A stretch of 64,000 nt of DNA from Vandiemenella viatica (GCA_031002005.1 CM061920.1:45672610-45736609); one strand, 5' to 3'; positions 1 to 11,924 are shown, counted from the stretch's first letter. Numbers and translations are program-made. Notes: a model not told the origin generated them from the sequence alone.

Positions 1-756
1 GAACCAACAAGTATAAAATCCAAGCCAGAACTGCCAACGATGGCTGAAATCTCCCCATATAACCTGGCGAGATTGCCCAAACCACGTGACTCCCAAAATA
101 TAGTGCTCCTAAACTACCTACAGTCTAGCTTCCAAATTTAAATATGGTTTAGGGATAACTATTTTAAACAACTTTCCCCCCTTGCGTATTTCCCGAAAAC
201 CTAATGGATTAGCCGTAGTTAATTTTTCTGTTCACTGCGTAAAAGATTTGACTCCGATAGTCAACAAGTGTGTACTTGTGCAAAAATAGATCCAAAGAAG
301 TGGCGCCATCGCAAAAACCGACAAATAAAAGGAATCTATCGTTAATAGTTCTGAAAGTAGGGCTTGTATCGTAAAATGAATTTTTGCATAGTATTCCTCG
401 GTATCGAATACATTTATTGAAGGTAGTTTTACCGCATGACAGTGTTTCGTTTGGCTGTAAAATATTAATATGGGCCAGAAAACATGTGACTTCGCATGCA
501 GTATCATTTAGAAATTCCTGTCAAACTTTAATTACAGTATAGAACTACCTAAAAACTTTACCACTAAGTTCAGAAAAGATTGAAGTTACCAGAATCGTAT
601 CATTTACTATCGGAAATGCTTTAAAAGTGTTGTATTTAATTTTTGAAAGTGCCGTATGCATACAGATTTATGTTTTTCTTACTTTAAATGCTTTTAAACT
701 ATGTTTACCGAGTTAAATGTTGCAAAATTCTGTTTCTACTATTTTATTATTATTAC
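1..756. other. AT-rich sequence, no gene seen
   Basis: No recognisable coding, RNA or repeat signature. A 91-codon minus-strand reading frame at 232-507 is hydrophobic and low in complexity, has no family motif, and sits in AT-rich DNA where such frames occur by chance. The sequence is probably intergenic or upstream intron of the PCM1-like gene. Confidence 0.4.
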
Positions 757-1868
757 TAGCTGGTACACACGACTTCATTCGTGTTTGTAAAGAATTTGGA
801 TTGACAGCTACTGACATCTAACAACCAAAGTGCACGATGGGAGACTCGGTGCTATTACCACACACAAATGCCAGTCATCTGAGCTATGTTGTTCAGGCAG
901 CAAAGTAAAAATTACAGATACACATGTCTTTGATCGAAATACGAAAATATCCTTTCAACCACCATATCTCCCACAGTTACTGAAATTCGGCCAACGTTGT
1001 GATCGAAATGTGACTCTGTGTTACTACCACACAAAAACGCCAGTGATCTGCGATAGATAGTTTTCGCTGAAAAGTGATACACCAAGACACATGCGTCTGT
1101 GGCAGAAATATGAAATTGCCGCAGGTCGACCACTTTCAACCCCCATATCTCCCACACCCCCATAGCTACCGACATCTAACAAACATAGTGCACGACAGGA
1201 GACACGATTCCACTACCACACAAACACCAATGGTCTATGCTATGTAGTTGTGGTAGCAGAGTGAAATATATGGAGACACATGTTTTTGTCTGAAATACGA
1301 AAATATCCTTGATTGTCCACTTTCAACCACCATATTTCTCACACTACCACAGTTACCGAAATTCAGCCAATGTTGTTATCGATGGGTGACTCTGTGCTAC
1401 TACCACTCACAAACCCCAATGATCTGCGCTGGATAGTTTTGGTTGAAAAGTGATACACAATAACACATACGTTTTAGGTAGAAATATGAAAGTGCAGCAG
1501 GTCGACCACTTTCAACCACCATATCTCCCACACCCCCATAGCTACTGACATCTAACCACCATAGTACACGATAGGAGACATGATACCACTACCACACACA
1601 AACACCATTGGTCTATGCTATGTAGTTGTAACAGCAGAGTGACATATACGGAGACACATGTCTTTGGTTGAAATACGAAAATGCCGTGCATCCACCACTT
1701 TTAACCATCATATCTCCCAGATCCCCACAGCTATCGATATTCGGCCTACGTTGTGCATGACGGGAAACTTCATGGTTCTTCTACACACAAAGACCTGTGA
1801 TCTGTGCTAGGTAGTGGTGGCTGAAAAGTGAAATATAGGAAAACACATGTCTATTTTTATATAAGATT
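757..1868 (+). repeat. 187-bp-monomer interspersed repeat, copy 1
   Basis: The copy opens with ctagctggtacacacgactt and closes with a tttttatataagatta-type end. Between them a monomer of about 187 bp recurs five times; the phrase accaccatatctcccac or a close variant returns near 959, 1140, 1328, 1517 and 1706. Monomers also share cgaaatacgaaaat and a tagtgcacgacaggagac phrase. The same structure is present at 28704-29830 and, reversed, at 37700-38060. It has no lasting open frame. The class is uncertain; the termini resemble very common arthropod interspersed repeats whose ends read ctagct-type and ttatataagat-type. Confidence 0.7.
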
Positions 1869-2477
1869 AACACTTTTTACTGCTTCAAAACTACTGTAAA
1901 ATGATGATGTTATCATGTAACAAAAATCGACTGTTTACAAGTTGAACTATTGAGGATTTAAGTGATTTAGGTAAGCTTAACGTTTGTTTTATATTTTTAT
2001 CTGTTTAGTTTAGGCTGTTATTACATGTTGAGTTACTTTACTGATTTTAGATCGTCCAATTTTCAGTTATCAGCTGCAGTATCGGTTTCTCTAAGAATCC
2101 TATCCTGTAGCAACGCGGTTCAAAATTTTACAAATACTGATGTACTCACACCATCCCGTATGCCCTGTATCTAAGAAAAGGAGGATTTAACCAAATTCTA
2201 AGGTGCTTACACATTACAGTTTTCAGGAAAATTTTCTGTTTCCATCTTGCTCATATTTACCAATTACTCTGAACTGTACCCTGATTCAGAAATTATATTT
2301 TAACTGTCCATTTCGGCTGTTAGATCAGTGCTCTGATGCACCGTCTTCTGTTTTTAATATACAATATTTACTTCATTATTTCAGTAGTAATTAAATAGCA
2401 ACCTGTTCTATTTACAAGGTAACAATGCCTACCACAAGGCTGTGAATGTTGGAAAACAAACTAATTATTTAATTAAA
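1869..2477. other. AT-rich spacer with short similarity to 37.6 kb and 45.8 kb
   Basis: The stretch tgtaacaaaaatcgactgtt near 1917 is almost repeated near 37663, and tgcatcgaaaagtgtt-like words recur near 37623 and 45842. This suggests scattered copies of one old repeat. No gene is visible. Confidence 0.35.
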
Positions 2478-2481
2478 CATT

Positions 2482-2685
2482 CAGATAGGAGAATAACCAC
2501 TGCTTACCAGAGTTAAAGGATGCTGCAGTGTTGAAACACAGATTGAGTGTTGGAATTTTTGGGTTTATGTGTCTTCTTCAACAATAGAGTGAGGCAGCTG
2601 CCTGAGGATAGCTGCCAGCCATCATCAGCCAGCTACCTTTTTTGTACTCAATAATTCCAACACTCAGTATGTGTATGTGCCTATC
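2482..2685. repeat. Fold-back repeat copy (family F)
   Basis: It begins aggagaataaccactgctta, a word shared with 62.8 kb. Two inverted arms surround the loop: gattgagtgttggaattttt at about 2542 and aataattccaacactcagta at about 2650. The intervening DNA contains gaggcagctgcctgagg. The same layout recurs at 26.9, 29.9 and 62.8 kb. It is non-coding. Confidence 0.5.
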
Positions 2686-2687
2686 CA

Positions 2688-2888
2688 TGGTGTAGCTAGG
2701 TTAACAAGGGCCCTGGTGAAAAAAAAACAATAATAATAATTATTGGGTCCCCTAGGACAGATGTGTGACCTTTTTTTGTTTTAGTAAAGCTCTACCAAGT
2801 CTTCTGATTGTGAGGTTTGTGTTCCAGGGAGCTTGGTGGCCCCAGTGCATGGCACTGTCTAGCCCTACGATAGCTACGCCACTGTCCA
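2688..2888. mobile_element. Short TIR (MITE-like) element
   Basis: The left end atggtgtagctagg is the imperfect inverse of the right end ctacgatagctacgccac. Inner words (gggccctggtg on the left, ggtggccccagtg on the right) also pair. The element is about 200 bp and has no coding capacity. No target duplication was identified, so the class is unassigned. Confidence 0.4.
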
Positions 2889-3579
2889 TGTTACAACAGC
2901 GCAACCGCATTCTACTCTGGTTTTTCTGCTATCAAAACGTTTAATTTATCCCATTTTATGGAACCTTTGTTTCCTAAAAATATTTACTTAAATGTTTAAC
3001 AATAATAAAGTCTTATATAACTACTACACAACAGTTGCCACAATAACTGTCACTCAAGTAGCCACCAAGCTTATAGCTATTTCTAGATTAATAAAACTTG
3101 CAATAAACCAAACAGGTTAACTAATAGGAATGGGGTGAATTTAAAAGCATTTTTTCAACATGAATAATTCTATTTGCTAATAATGTTAAAATTTAGTTGA
3201 TAATTTAATGCTTTAAACTAATTTATGGAACAAAAGTTAGCCAGTGAAGAAATAAATTGCAGTTTTGAGTGTGACTCTTCACACTTGCAACAACAGACCT
3301 TGGAGCCTGTGATTATATGCAGAACTATTTTGTTCTCGCACGTATCTTACTGCAGTATGTTTGTCCAGATTCTTGTTCAAATTTTTTTTTCTTCCTGTAC
3401 CACTGGCATTTTATCCTTCCTTTTACACAAATATGTTCTAGTTTATTCTGTTTCGTCAAATTCCTTTACCTGAAAGCTTTGACTTTTTATAAATTCACCT
3501 TATTTTTGTACACTATCATACCCCTATGATATATCCTTTACTCCCCTTTTTATTTTTTGCTATCACAAACTACTTCAAC
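2889..3579. other. AT-rich sequence, no gene seen
   Basis: This is low-complexity A/T sequence. Two overlapping plus-strand frames at 3225-3529 are rich in Phe, Leu and Ser from T-rich DNA and show no motif. Confidence 0.35.
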
Positions 3580-4150
3580 TTTTTAGTTAAACGTGACGAC
3601 ATGTACCTTGGACACTCAGTTTATCGGAAGCCGACACTTACAAACAGATATTTACATGCCGCATCGCACCACCAACCGGCAACATTAATTGGTGTTCTCA
3701 CAACCTTGTGTACAAGAGCGACAAAAGTGTGTGATGCAAATAGTTTGACGACGGAGTTAGAGGCACTGCAACACACATTCATGTCCAATGGCTACTGCAA
3801 CCATTGTATTAAATGGACATTGCATGCAGCTACGACGGAAAGATGCCAATTCAGCATCTAATCAACCCACCTCTCAGGAACACAAAGTAGTTGGTCCACC
3901 CTATATATATGGCATTACAGACATAATTGGAAAGTTATTTTAAAAAGTTGACATAAAACCTGTCTACAAAGCGTACAGTAACCAGCTCGTCAAGATTAAA
4001 GACATGCTGCCCCCACTACAGGTTGCCGGGGTCTATGAGATTCCATGCACCTGTGAATGGGTATACATAGGAGACACAGGGTGCACTAGGGGACAGGCTG
4101 CATGAGCACATCTGCAATTAAAAATCCAGTTGTGGTGGGCTAGCGGTCTT
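3580..4150 (+). pseudogene. Penelope-like element reverse transcriptase C-terminus plus GIY-YIG remnant
   Basis: The first frame reads YLGHSVYRKPTLTNRYLHA and continues through EALQHTFMSNGY. This is the thumb/linker stretch of Penelope-like reverse transcriptases, normally followed by a GIY-YIG endonuclease. After a stop at 3861 a shifted frame near 4020-4080 gives GVYEIPCTCEWVYIGDTG, where the GVY and VYIG halves mark the GIY-YIG nuclease that nicks target DNA. The RT palm (A-C motifs) is missing upstream, so this is a truncated remnant with stops and a frame change. Two further Penelope fragments lie at 44345 and 63470. The assignment to the superfamily is firm; the clade within it is not resolved. 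Confidence 0.8.
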
Positions 4151-4849
4151 TTTTTTTTCTCTCGCCCTGCCACTCCCAATGGGAACATATAAATTGTGGG
4201 TAAGACTCTTCTGTCATGTGAGCGGTAGCATATATAAATAAGACTTTTCAATAAGGGAATATATACATGTACAATTTATTTACATCACTCATATATATAA
4301 TCGTTAACCTTCATAGCTCCCTTTAACTCCCCCATATGCAATGGTTCCCATTACTTGTGTTTGCTGCCTGACTTCTCATTATGTGGCTTCAGTGGCTTTC
4401 TCCCACCTGTTATAATGACTGTTGCTGGTGTAGACTGCGGCTCTCTAGCCCTGCCTAGTTCCATTGCTCCATGGCTGTCAAAGACGATTTTCCTGCAAGA
4501 GAGAGACAACCAATCGACCTCTCTCTGCTCATTCATCTGGGTTTTGTTAGCTGCTGCCCTCCATGGATTCAATGATGGGGAGTACCTCCAGTCACTAGTG
4601 GTGATTGCTTCACTACCATCTTCTTCCAAGTGCCGTCATGCTCCAGCTTAATTCTGCTGATGCTATGACCTGCTTTACTGTCGTTACTATCTACATCGGT
4701 GCATTCCAACTGTTTTGATTTTATGTTGCAACTGCCCTGGTTCTGGCTGGCACTATGAAATCATAACTATCACCCGGTTTTAGCCAAAAATCCCTTGGGC
4801 CGCCACACAATTATATCGAGAAATCACCTCTCACCAGGCCGCGCCACAC
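4151..4849. other. Unassigned sequence downstream of the Penelope remnant
   Basis: Both strands stay open for about 92-98 codons at 4351-4651, but neither translation shows a family motif. The DNA is less AT-rich than its surroundings. It could be the remainder of the Penelope element or a different insertion. Confidence 0.3.
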
Positions 4850-5066
4850 CTCACCAGGCCAACGTAGCATGTGACGGTTCGGACCTTCTGATTGGCTGGG
4901 TAAACCGAACTCTCTAGACGGGTCACAGGCCTTGGCAATATAACTGCACCACACACTGATTGAAGACGCAGGTCTGCCCTGGAAGAAGATCTCAGAAGGA
5001 TGGTCAAAACGTCGGCTACACGAATCACGATGCAGCCGAGAATCAACTTCTTCAATTGTGTTTACT
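4850..5066 (+). repeat. Penelope terminal-repeat-like segment
   Basis: It contains gaagatctcagaaggatggt followed by caaaacgtcggctacacgaa. This 'processed letters plus aaaacgtcg' signature is typical of the terminal (pLTR) regions of Penelope-like elements, as I recall them. Its place about 700 bp after the GIY-YIG remnant fits the same element. The assignment is inferred from position and style. Confidence 0.4.
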
Positions 5067-5485
5067 AGTGAAATTTTTAAATGGTTCCATTCTCAAACAG
5101 TCTGTTAATCAGCACACCATAATTTATGTAATAAATTTTCCTGACATCATCTCCTGTTCAGAGACTCTTTTAGCTTCCACACCTGTATTCTGCTCTCCTG
5201 ATTGTCTGGTCTTTCTGTTTTCCTTGTCTTGCAGGATAGCAGTCAGCAGTCAGCAGTTAGTGGTATGCCTAGGGCTTGTGATGAAATGATTCCTTATGTT
5301 AAACACCATCCCTCAGTTGCCTCTATATTTTCATATCTATTCCTTGCATTCTTAATGTACGGATTGGAGGTCTCAGTTTCTACCTAACTGTTGTTGTGAG
5401 TCATTTTAAAAAGCTTATTTTTTCTGCCTTTCTGTTCCTTCAAAGTTCTACATTTGAAAAATTTCTAATTTATATACTACTAGCA
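5067..5485. other. Spacer with a strong 3' splice-site-like tract
   Basis: A good polypyrimidine tract ends in cttgtcttgcag at 5234. An open frame follows (DSSQQSAVSGMPRACDEM onwards to 5387). I could not find a convincing 5' splice donor in the right phase, so it is not called as an exon, but it is the best upstream exon candidate for the host gene. Confidence 0.25.
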
Positions 5486-5540
5486 GTTACCCACGACTTT
5501 GTCCTCGTGGTAGAGTGATGTAATATAAGGTTTTCTTGAG

Positions 5541-5815
5541 AGGTCTGGTCATTCGGTGGTTAGGGCGTTCAACTGGAGATGGAAAAGTTCCCCATTTGAA
5601 TCCCAGTTTCGACGAGGATTTTCATAGATCCTCAGCTCAACCTTCACCTCTGGCACAGGTTGTTGTGTGATGTGAAGTACGCCAGAATGCTCACATGATT
5701 CTCATTTAGGTCCCCTATGCCCGGAAAGATTACTACGGTCTTGTTGCTCCTCGATGCGTTGTAACATATCTCGTGTTGTCTGTGGGCACATGGTCAGGTT
5801 GGATCACTACCTTCC
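5541..5815 (+). repeat. tRNA-derived SINE
   Basis: The 5' part looks like a tRNA gene. The A-box-like stretch cggtggttagggcgttcaac is followed about 35 bp later by the B-box-like tttgaatccc near 5597. A unique body follows with no coding potential. It lies directly after a short fragment (5486-5535) that starts ctagcagttacccacgactt, like the 187-bp-family 5' end. SINEs of this kind are transcribed by RNA polymerase III and mobilised by LINE proteins. Confidence 0.5.
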
Positions 5816-5818
5816 AGG

Positions 5819-6600
5819 TTACTTCGGGCATGTTCTCCAAATCCACTTTGAATTCCCTAACCATGGATGTTGTCGTGTAATACCAGCTATGTTTTTTGTA
5901 TGGTCTCTCTCTGTCCCTTCAATAATACTATAATGTTTTTCAGGTTCTGCTTCTTCATTGCCCATGAAATATATCTGTAAAAACTGTGGTTTCATATTTG
6001 ACGAAGGAAGCATAGATTCAATTTTGTGATATTATTTGCCCCTGGATAGTAAATGTCAGTCAAAATCCTTCCATTGCAACAATTCTATCAGTTTCAAAAG
6101 ATGTCATATGTAAGCAGGATTTATACTTTCTGATAAGATTAAAAATTGCTGTGATTCATCTGTGTTGTAAGAAAACAGCTGTGTTACTGGTTCCATACCT
6201 GGCACGCTGATGTTGCCAATCTTGCGATTGTTCCAAAGTTTCAGCAACTCGTTGTGATGCCAAATATGCGGCGTACTGTCGTCATCGACTTTACGTTTGC
6301 TATGGTGTTTCAGTAGCACTTGAGATCGTTTGACTGATGGCTTGTTCCTCTCGCCGAGTTCGTGTTTGTTCAGATGTTTCAGCAACTCATTGCAATGCCA
6401 AATATGCGGCTTTTGCTTTGGTGTTTCAGCAACTCTTGAGATAGATTGCCGTCTGGTTGTTCTTTGTACTGAGCTCGCGATTTTCCTGATGTCTCGGCAG
6501 ATCGTCCAGACACCAAGTGTTCAGTTTGCTGTCGTCGCGCAACTTGCGACTGCTCCGGCAATTCAGGAGTCACAGAAGCATCAAGATGTGCCAAGTGCTA
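5819..6600 (-). pseudogene. Helitron Rep/helicase N-terminal fragment
   Basis: Minus-strand frames read YHKIESMLPSSNMKPQFLQI then YFMGNEEAEPEKHYSI (6030 down to about 5900). This corresponds position by position to the Helitron_like_N domain seen in the longer Helitron at 40.5 kb (VYHKIGSLLPLPNETPKFLH there). Upstream on the same strand (6600-6100) is a degenerate stretch with short repeats in which a gccaaatatgcggc word occurs twice, near 6259 and 6400. It matches the charged repetitive N-terminus of arthropod Helitron proteins. No Rep catalytic or helicase part is present; stops and frame changes show it is dead. Confidence 0.6.
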
Positions 6601-6639
6601 ATCCTTTACTTGAGGATTTTGTTTCCTGGGTATTGGCTA

Positions 6640-7896
6640 CAAGGGCGGGCTGGAAAATTCTACACCTAAAAATATAAAATCAATTTGATACTTACCAAAT
6701 CATTTTTATTTCTCAATATAGTCTCCCTGAACACTGAGTCCAATGATGTTCCAAGTTCATTATACCATCCCTGAAGTGGTTTTTCTGGAAGGCCTGCAAA
6801 ACATCCATCTACAGCTGCAATCACCTCTTCATTTGAAGAAAAATGCTGACCAGCAAGATAGTTTCTGAGTTTTGGGATAGATAGAAGTTGGAGGGAGCCA
6901 GATCTGGGGAATAAGGTGGATGCTCCAACACGTCGTAGTCTAGATCTCTTAATTTCCCATTGCTAAAAGACTCTTGTGGGCAGGTGCATTGTCCTGATGA
7001 AAGATGATTTTCTTCTTAAAAACTGGGCCTTTTCTCACGATTTTTTTTCATCCAGGGTGTCTAAAAGATTGGAATAGTATTGTCCAGTTATTGTTTTAGA
7101 CCCTTTTCAAGGTAATCAATGAACAAAACACCTTTAGCATCCAAAAAAACTGATGGCATCACCTACCCTGCCAATGGAACCGACTTGGTCTTCTTTGGAC
7201 ATGAACAACCATCTTCTGTCCACTGCTTGACTACAGTTTTGATTCTGCCGTCTTGTGGTGACCCACGTCTCATCCATAGTTATGAATCGATGCACAAAAT
7301 CAGTTTATTTTTGTTGAAATGCTCCAAACACTGTTCAGAAAGTATCATGCGGATTCGCTTTTGATCAACAGTGAACAAATGCGGCACCCATCTTGCACAA
7401 AGCTTCTTCATATGCAACACCTCATGCTAAATGTATCTCACACATTCTTTTGATATCCCTACGGTCTCAGCAAACTCGCGCACTTTTATTAGTCAATCAC
7501 CAAAACCATACCATGCACTTTCTGTAGTTGTTGCACTTTTTGGATGTCCTTCGCATTCATCATCTTCGAGACTACTACGGCCACATTTGAACTCAGCAGC
7601 CCATTTCTTAACTGTCGAATATGAAGGAGAAGAGTCCCCATACACCTTTTAAAAATATTCCGTGGATCTCGGATGGTGTTAAACCTTCTTTTAAAAAGAA
7701 TTTTATAACTGCACGATACTCGATTTTTTTTCCATCTCTGGTACAACTCCGCACCGCGCCTGCATCAAATAACTGTACAGACCAAACTACAACGTAGTAT
7801 GATTTGCAGTTTCTTGCAGGGCGCGTCTGGTACGTGCACCAACTTGCACGGAAAAAAATCTATGGTCAAGGCCTAGAACTTCTCAGACAGCCCTCG
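6640..7896 (-). mobile_element. mariner transposon, SETMAR/Hsmar1-like, decayed
   Basis: It is bounded by inverted repeats: caagggcgggctggaaaatt on the left and, read on the minus strand from 7896, cgagggctgtctgagaagtt. The host dinucleotide TA sits on both sides (6638-6639, 7897-7898). A length of 1257 bp is normal for mariner. A degenerate transposase gene on the minus strand fills the middle. TIR pairing, TA duplication, size and coding remnant all agree. Confidence 0.85.
6700..7735 (-). pseudogene. mariner transposase, broken
   Basis: The start is taken at the ATG at 7735 on the minus strand, giving MEKKSSIVQL, the usual 'short basic plus HTH' opening of this mariner group. Next comes VYGDSSPSYSTVKKWAAEFK with KCGRSSLEDDECEGHPKS, the paired helix-turn-helix region. 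Near 6990 the DNAPAHKSLLAMG motif (second catalytic Asp) is legible, and near 6890 DYDVLEHPPYSPDLAPSNFY, where the third catalytic Asp of DD34D is replaced by Asn (APSN for APSD). The C-terminus reads EEVIAAVDGCFAGLPEKP. Several stops and frame changes interrupt it, so no full transposase can be made. Confidence 0.8.
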
Positions 7897-8185
7897 TATT
7901 TTCATGGCGCTAGTTTTCTTACATTTCTTTGAAAGATTTGACTTTCGTTTACCGGCATCTCTTAAAATTACTAATTTCAAGTCTCGCGAATAAAAATGAA
8001 TATAGTTTCAATTAATTGAAACTCAGAATGTTAAAACATTAGGAATAAATTGATGGAATCGACTAAATATAAAAAAATACTAACATTCAAAGACCAAATA
8101 AAAATCTTAAAAAAATTGCAAAACTAAAAATGAATATTTTTGTTTGCACTGAATATCTGACAATTACTGATTTTTTTTTTTATTT
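7897..8185. other. AT-rich spacer, nothing recognised
   Basis: A/T-rich sequence with poly(A)-like words and no motif. Confidence 0.3.
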
Positions 8186-10625
8186 ACTAGTGGAGTTCCC
8201 AGCGTTGCCCGGTATAGTTGGGTTAGATTTACCTGTGCCATATTTTTATTCCCACAATGAGAAACATTTGCTCCAAGTTTCATAAAATTCACACCAACTT
8301 TTTTTTTTGTAATTATTGCAAACCTAGATTCATCCGCCCCCTACCAAGAAGCGGTTGGGTTGAAGTTTATTTGCACGTACACTAATTTCATTCTTCTGAA
8401 AAGATTTATGTATGTCAAACTTCATTAAGTTGGTTAAGAAATTGCATTATTAGATTACTGAAAAATGCTAGATTATGCTGGAAACTCACATTCAATTCAA
8501 TTGCGAAGTGAATATACTTTTTGCTCGAAATGCCAGATACTTTAACTCCGCAGATTCATCCTTTTATACAAATATCAAAAGTGAATCCAGAATAGTATCA
8601 TTGTAAACAGAATACTATTGACGATAGCCAGAGACAGTGTCCAGAGATTGTGCTTTAAAAAAATCTGTTGTTTCTTCAGCTATCTATGGCGTTTAAAAAT
8701 GGAATATCTCGAAATAAAGGAAAGAATACTTCAAGTTTTGTTTAGTGTGCAAAATAGTTATTATTGTAAATTTATCTTATTGCTTTCAGTGAAGGCTATG
8801 GTCAGAGATGTTGTAGTTGTATGTTTAGTGCGAAGTATGCAACATCTGATCCTTCCAACTTTGGAATACGTCATCATGTGTTCAGAATTTCATTTAATGC
8901 TCCTGCGTTCATTTAACGTTGAAACGTAAGACTCCAAACTGAACTGAGATTCTAAGCTTTAAAATCGTGAAAACTCCATTGAAATCCGCTCCGTTCTTTT
9001 CGAGTTTGGTATGTGGTGGTAGCAACTAAGGACTCAGTGGGAAGCATGTGGGAGCATGGTTATAAAGTGCAAACCTTGTTCAAACATTTTATTAAAAGAA
9101 TCATGGTCAAAGATTAAACTTATACAGAATATCACAAATAATATAATACAATATAATACATAAGAAAGCTTCGATCTTACAGATTATGATCTTAATAAAT
9201 CCAGTACCAATACAAATATATGTTAATGCGATGACAACCTTGTTATGCCATGAGAATATCCCTAATCACAATATTTCCACTTGTATTAAACATGCAAACA
9301 GAAAATCGTTACGTGCTTGGAAACGTAATATAACAGGGCAGGCTCTTACCAATTTACCATCATATAACAAATTTACAGCTAGTATCAAACATAAATTTGT
9401 ACACAGGAGGCCAAATACAACAATTATTTTAAAGAAACAGGAATCGGTTTACCTTAGCGTCCTTAGTTTAACCTTAAGAATCAAGTTCTTACCAAAAGGT
9501 TCTGACACACTATAGTGTGTACACGCCGGCTGTAAAATTAAATTATTTTTATCATCTTTCATTTTCTTTATTGCTGCTTCACATTAACAAATACAACTCT
9601 CAGTTTCATCCAAACTTCGCCGTACTACACACGATCTCTGCTTCTCATCTTTTTCTCACGTCCAAGATCTTCCTCCCTGCACTGTTTATTCCAGAGATTT
9701 TCATGTACATTGTTCATTCGGTAACGGCGCATGGATTTCTTTGACACAATATTAATAACACGATAAAAATAACAATATATAAAACACTTTTAACACCATA
9801 CACACATAATCAGCCTAACATTAATCAAATACAAAATAATGAATCGAAAATACCACTATCAATACGCTTCCCATTGAAATCAAATAAAAAAAAAACATTA
9901 ATTATTAATTATTTAAAAACTAAGAGGCTGTGTATTCTTACACGGCGCATAAGTCGTTACACCCACACACACTGATAAGGTAGCGGGAACGATTAGCACC
10001 ACATATCGGGGAACTTTGTCCATTCCCGTAGCAAAATTATTAAGCACAATTAACAAGAATGCATTAAGTGACGCACTTTGTAAGTGAGATCATCAGGTAT
10101 TCCACCTCAAATACCCGACAGTGCTAGAAAATGGTAATTTATCACCTCGAAGCCACCGCCACCGCCTGCTGCCATGCTCCCCAATCGGCGGAAAACCACT
10201 CACGAACATAGAGCGCAGCGGAGGAATTCCCTCTATTAATGCGAGCAAGGAACGGTCTCGGTCGGGTCACAAATCCACATCATGCGGTACTTCCAGGCCG
10301 CCTGGTCAAATTACAAGTCCTCGCTTATACCAGCAGAGCTCTAACGTCGCAGTCAATTAGGGAAAATATTAGGCCCAACGAACCAATCCGCTGCTGCCGA
10401 CCGACTGACTTCCCGGTTTCGTGTCCCCGAAAATCAACTACATCAGCTGGTTGAGGACACCACCAGGGCCACAGCGCGCTCTCACGGGCAAAACTAGCAC
10501 GCAGGCTCTGCAGGAACCAGCATCAGAAGACAATCGAGGGCGTGGAAAATAAACAATGTGAGCCGAGCCCGGCTCAGAGTTTTTATAAAACAAATTTATC
10601 CAGTTTTCGTTTTATAGATATAGAT
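8186..10625 (+). repeat. Dispersed repeat family G, copy 1 (split by a solo LTR)
   Basis: It opens with actagtggagttcccagcgt and, after the inserted LTR at 9007-10576, closes with a tttttataaaacaaat...tatagatatagattt end. The stretch 8700-9006 aligns with 15640-15945 (shared words include gtttagtgtgcaaaatag-like, ttattattgtaaatt and gcgaagtatgca.catctg). That second copy is uninterrupted across the LTR insertion point, which fixes the insertion exactly. No coding function was found. Confidence 0.6.
9007..10576 (-). mobile_element. Solo LTR of an LTR retrotransposon
   Basis: A 1570-bp insertion is flanked on both sides by GAGTT (9002-9006 and 10577-10581). The inserted DNA starts TG (tggtatgtgg) and ends CA (cccggctca), as LTRs do. 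An uninterrupted relative of the host repeat near 15.94 kb reads straight through the joint (ccgagtttttata), confirming an empty site. No gag, pol or second LTR is present, so the internal region was probably lost by LTR-LTR recombination. The minus orientation is inferred from an AATAAA-type signal on that strand near 9090. Frames within (9186-9515, 10121-10454) have no motif. The superfamily (Gypsy or Copia) cannot be decided. Confidence 0.8.
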
Positions 10626-11129
10626 TTGGTGATAATTTATATAAGCTTTTAAGTGAGGAAAAATTTAATGTTGAGCTCCAGGCCCAAGAGGTATGTATGC
10701 ATCACATCCTGAGTATTTTGCTTGTGAAACCATGGAAAACCGGGGATTTGAATACATGTTTTCTCGAGTACAAGGCTTGAGCGCTAGCGTTCACCCATCA
10801 TGCGTACTTTATAGTTTGATTTAATTGCAATAGAGCACACACCCCTGTAGCAATTTCTCTACACCCCGTTTTTTTGCCTAACAGAGTATTTTTGCCGTTT
10901 GAGTTAAGTTTTTATATCTCAGAAATGTTGAAATTACCATCGTAGATCGAAAGAACAAAATTAAACTTTCTTCACAAGGAAACAAAAATCAATGTCGATT
11001 TACTACTATAACAGTATTCGTCCAACCCAGAAACATGTGAATACTCTTTTATGAAAAATCTTATGTATTCTTATGTAAAACCACAAGACAAATCATAATT
11101 GTAGATTTTATCTATATATATCTCGTTTA
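10626..11129. other. Spacer, nothing recognised
   Basis: Mixed-composition DNA between two repeat-family-G segments; no gene or motif visible. Confidence 0.3.
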
Positions 11130-11923
11130 CACTTCTCGTTAAACCAGGCGATGGATTCTTATCTAACTTGACGTTACACATTGAAGGTGAAATGTAAAAT
11201 ATTGCTTTGTCCTTGGGATATTGTATCTCTAAATTGAGGTTAATAGAAATACAACCTGGACCAAATAAATTCCAGTCACAAGGTACAGAAGCTGGACATG
11301 TACAATGGGAGTTTTTTCTTTCTTTCTAGCAGTTGTGGTCAAGTTGAAATGCAGTTTGAAGCAGAAGAAAATCGTTGTCAAAAGAAAAGAAACTATAACT
11401 ATAAATAATTTTTGACTTTCGATCTTTTTACTTCCTATTTGTCTCATTGAGTTATATAATAATTCATCATCAAATTGCGGCACAACGGTTGATGTGAAAC
11501 CTACTTTACTAAAAATTTCAATAAATTATGAAATTAATAAAAGCTAGATTATGTCAGAAACTCAAGTGTATAGTGCAAAATGTAATGCCAAAAAGTGTTC
11601 AGTTGTCATAATAGGTTACTAAAGAGACATAACATAAACTTCTGTTTATGTTAAAAACCATTGCATTACTTAACAACGCGATAAAATATAAAATGAATAA
11701 AAGCAAAATTATGTCAGAAACACGCGCTTATAGTGCAGAATTGCAGCTTAATACCCAAAACCATCTGTCCTGAGCAGTTATTATTCTCAACACTAAAGGT
11801 TTAATACATACTTCTAATGATAAAAAAACAATCAGCGCACGTATTAATTACGACATTTCAATTCTATGAGGATTCCTACGTAATACCACAAGACAAATGA
11901 AAATACAAGAATTTTTTTATATA
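11130..11923 (+). repeat. Dispersed repeat with internal ~170-bp duplication
   Basis: The phrase tttctttctagcagttgtgg (11319) recurs at 14778 as tttctttctagcggttgtgg, and tagattatgtcagaaactca recurs at 11546 and 15011. Within this stretch the block gctagattatgtcagaaact...aaagtgttcagttgtc is repeated about 170 bp later (11546 and 11708). The mariner-like element at 11925 separates this copy from its partner downstream. Confidence 0.55.
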
Positions 11924-11924
11924 C

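Noticed and set aside
4351..4651. Overlapping open frames on both strands
   Set aside because: No motif on either; likely chance in a less AT-rich block.
9186..9515. 109-codon frame
   Set aside because: Lies inside the solo LTR and shows no motif.
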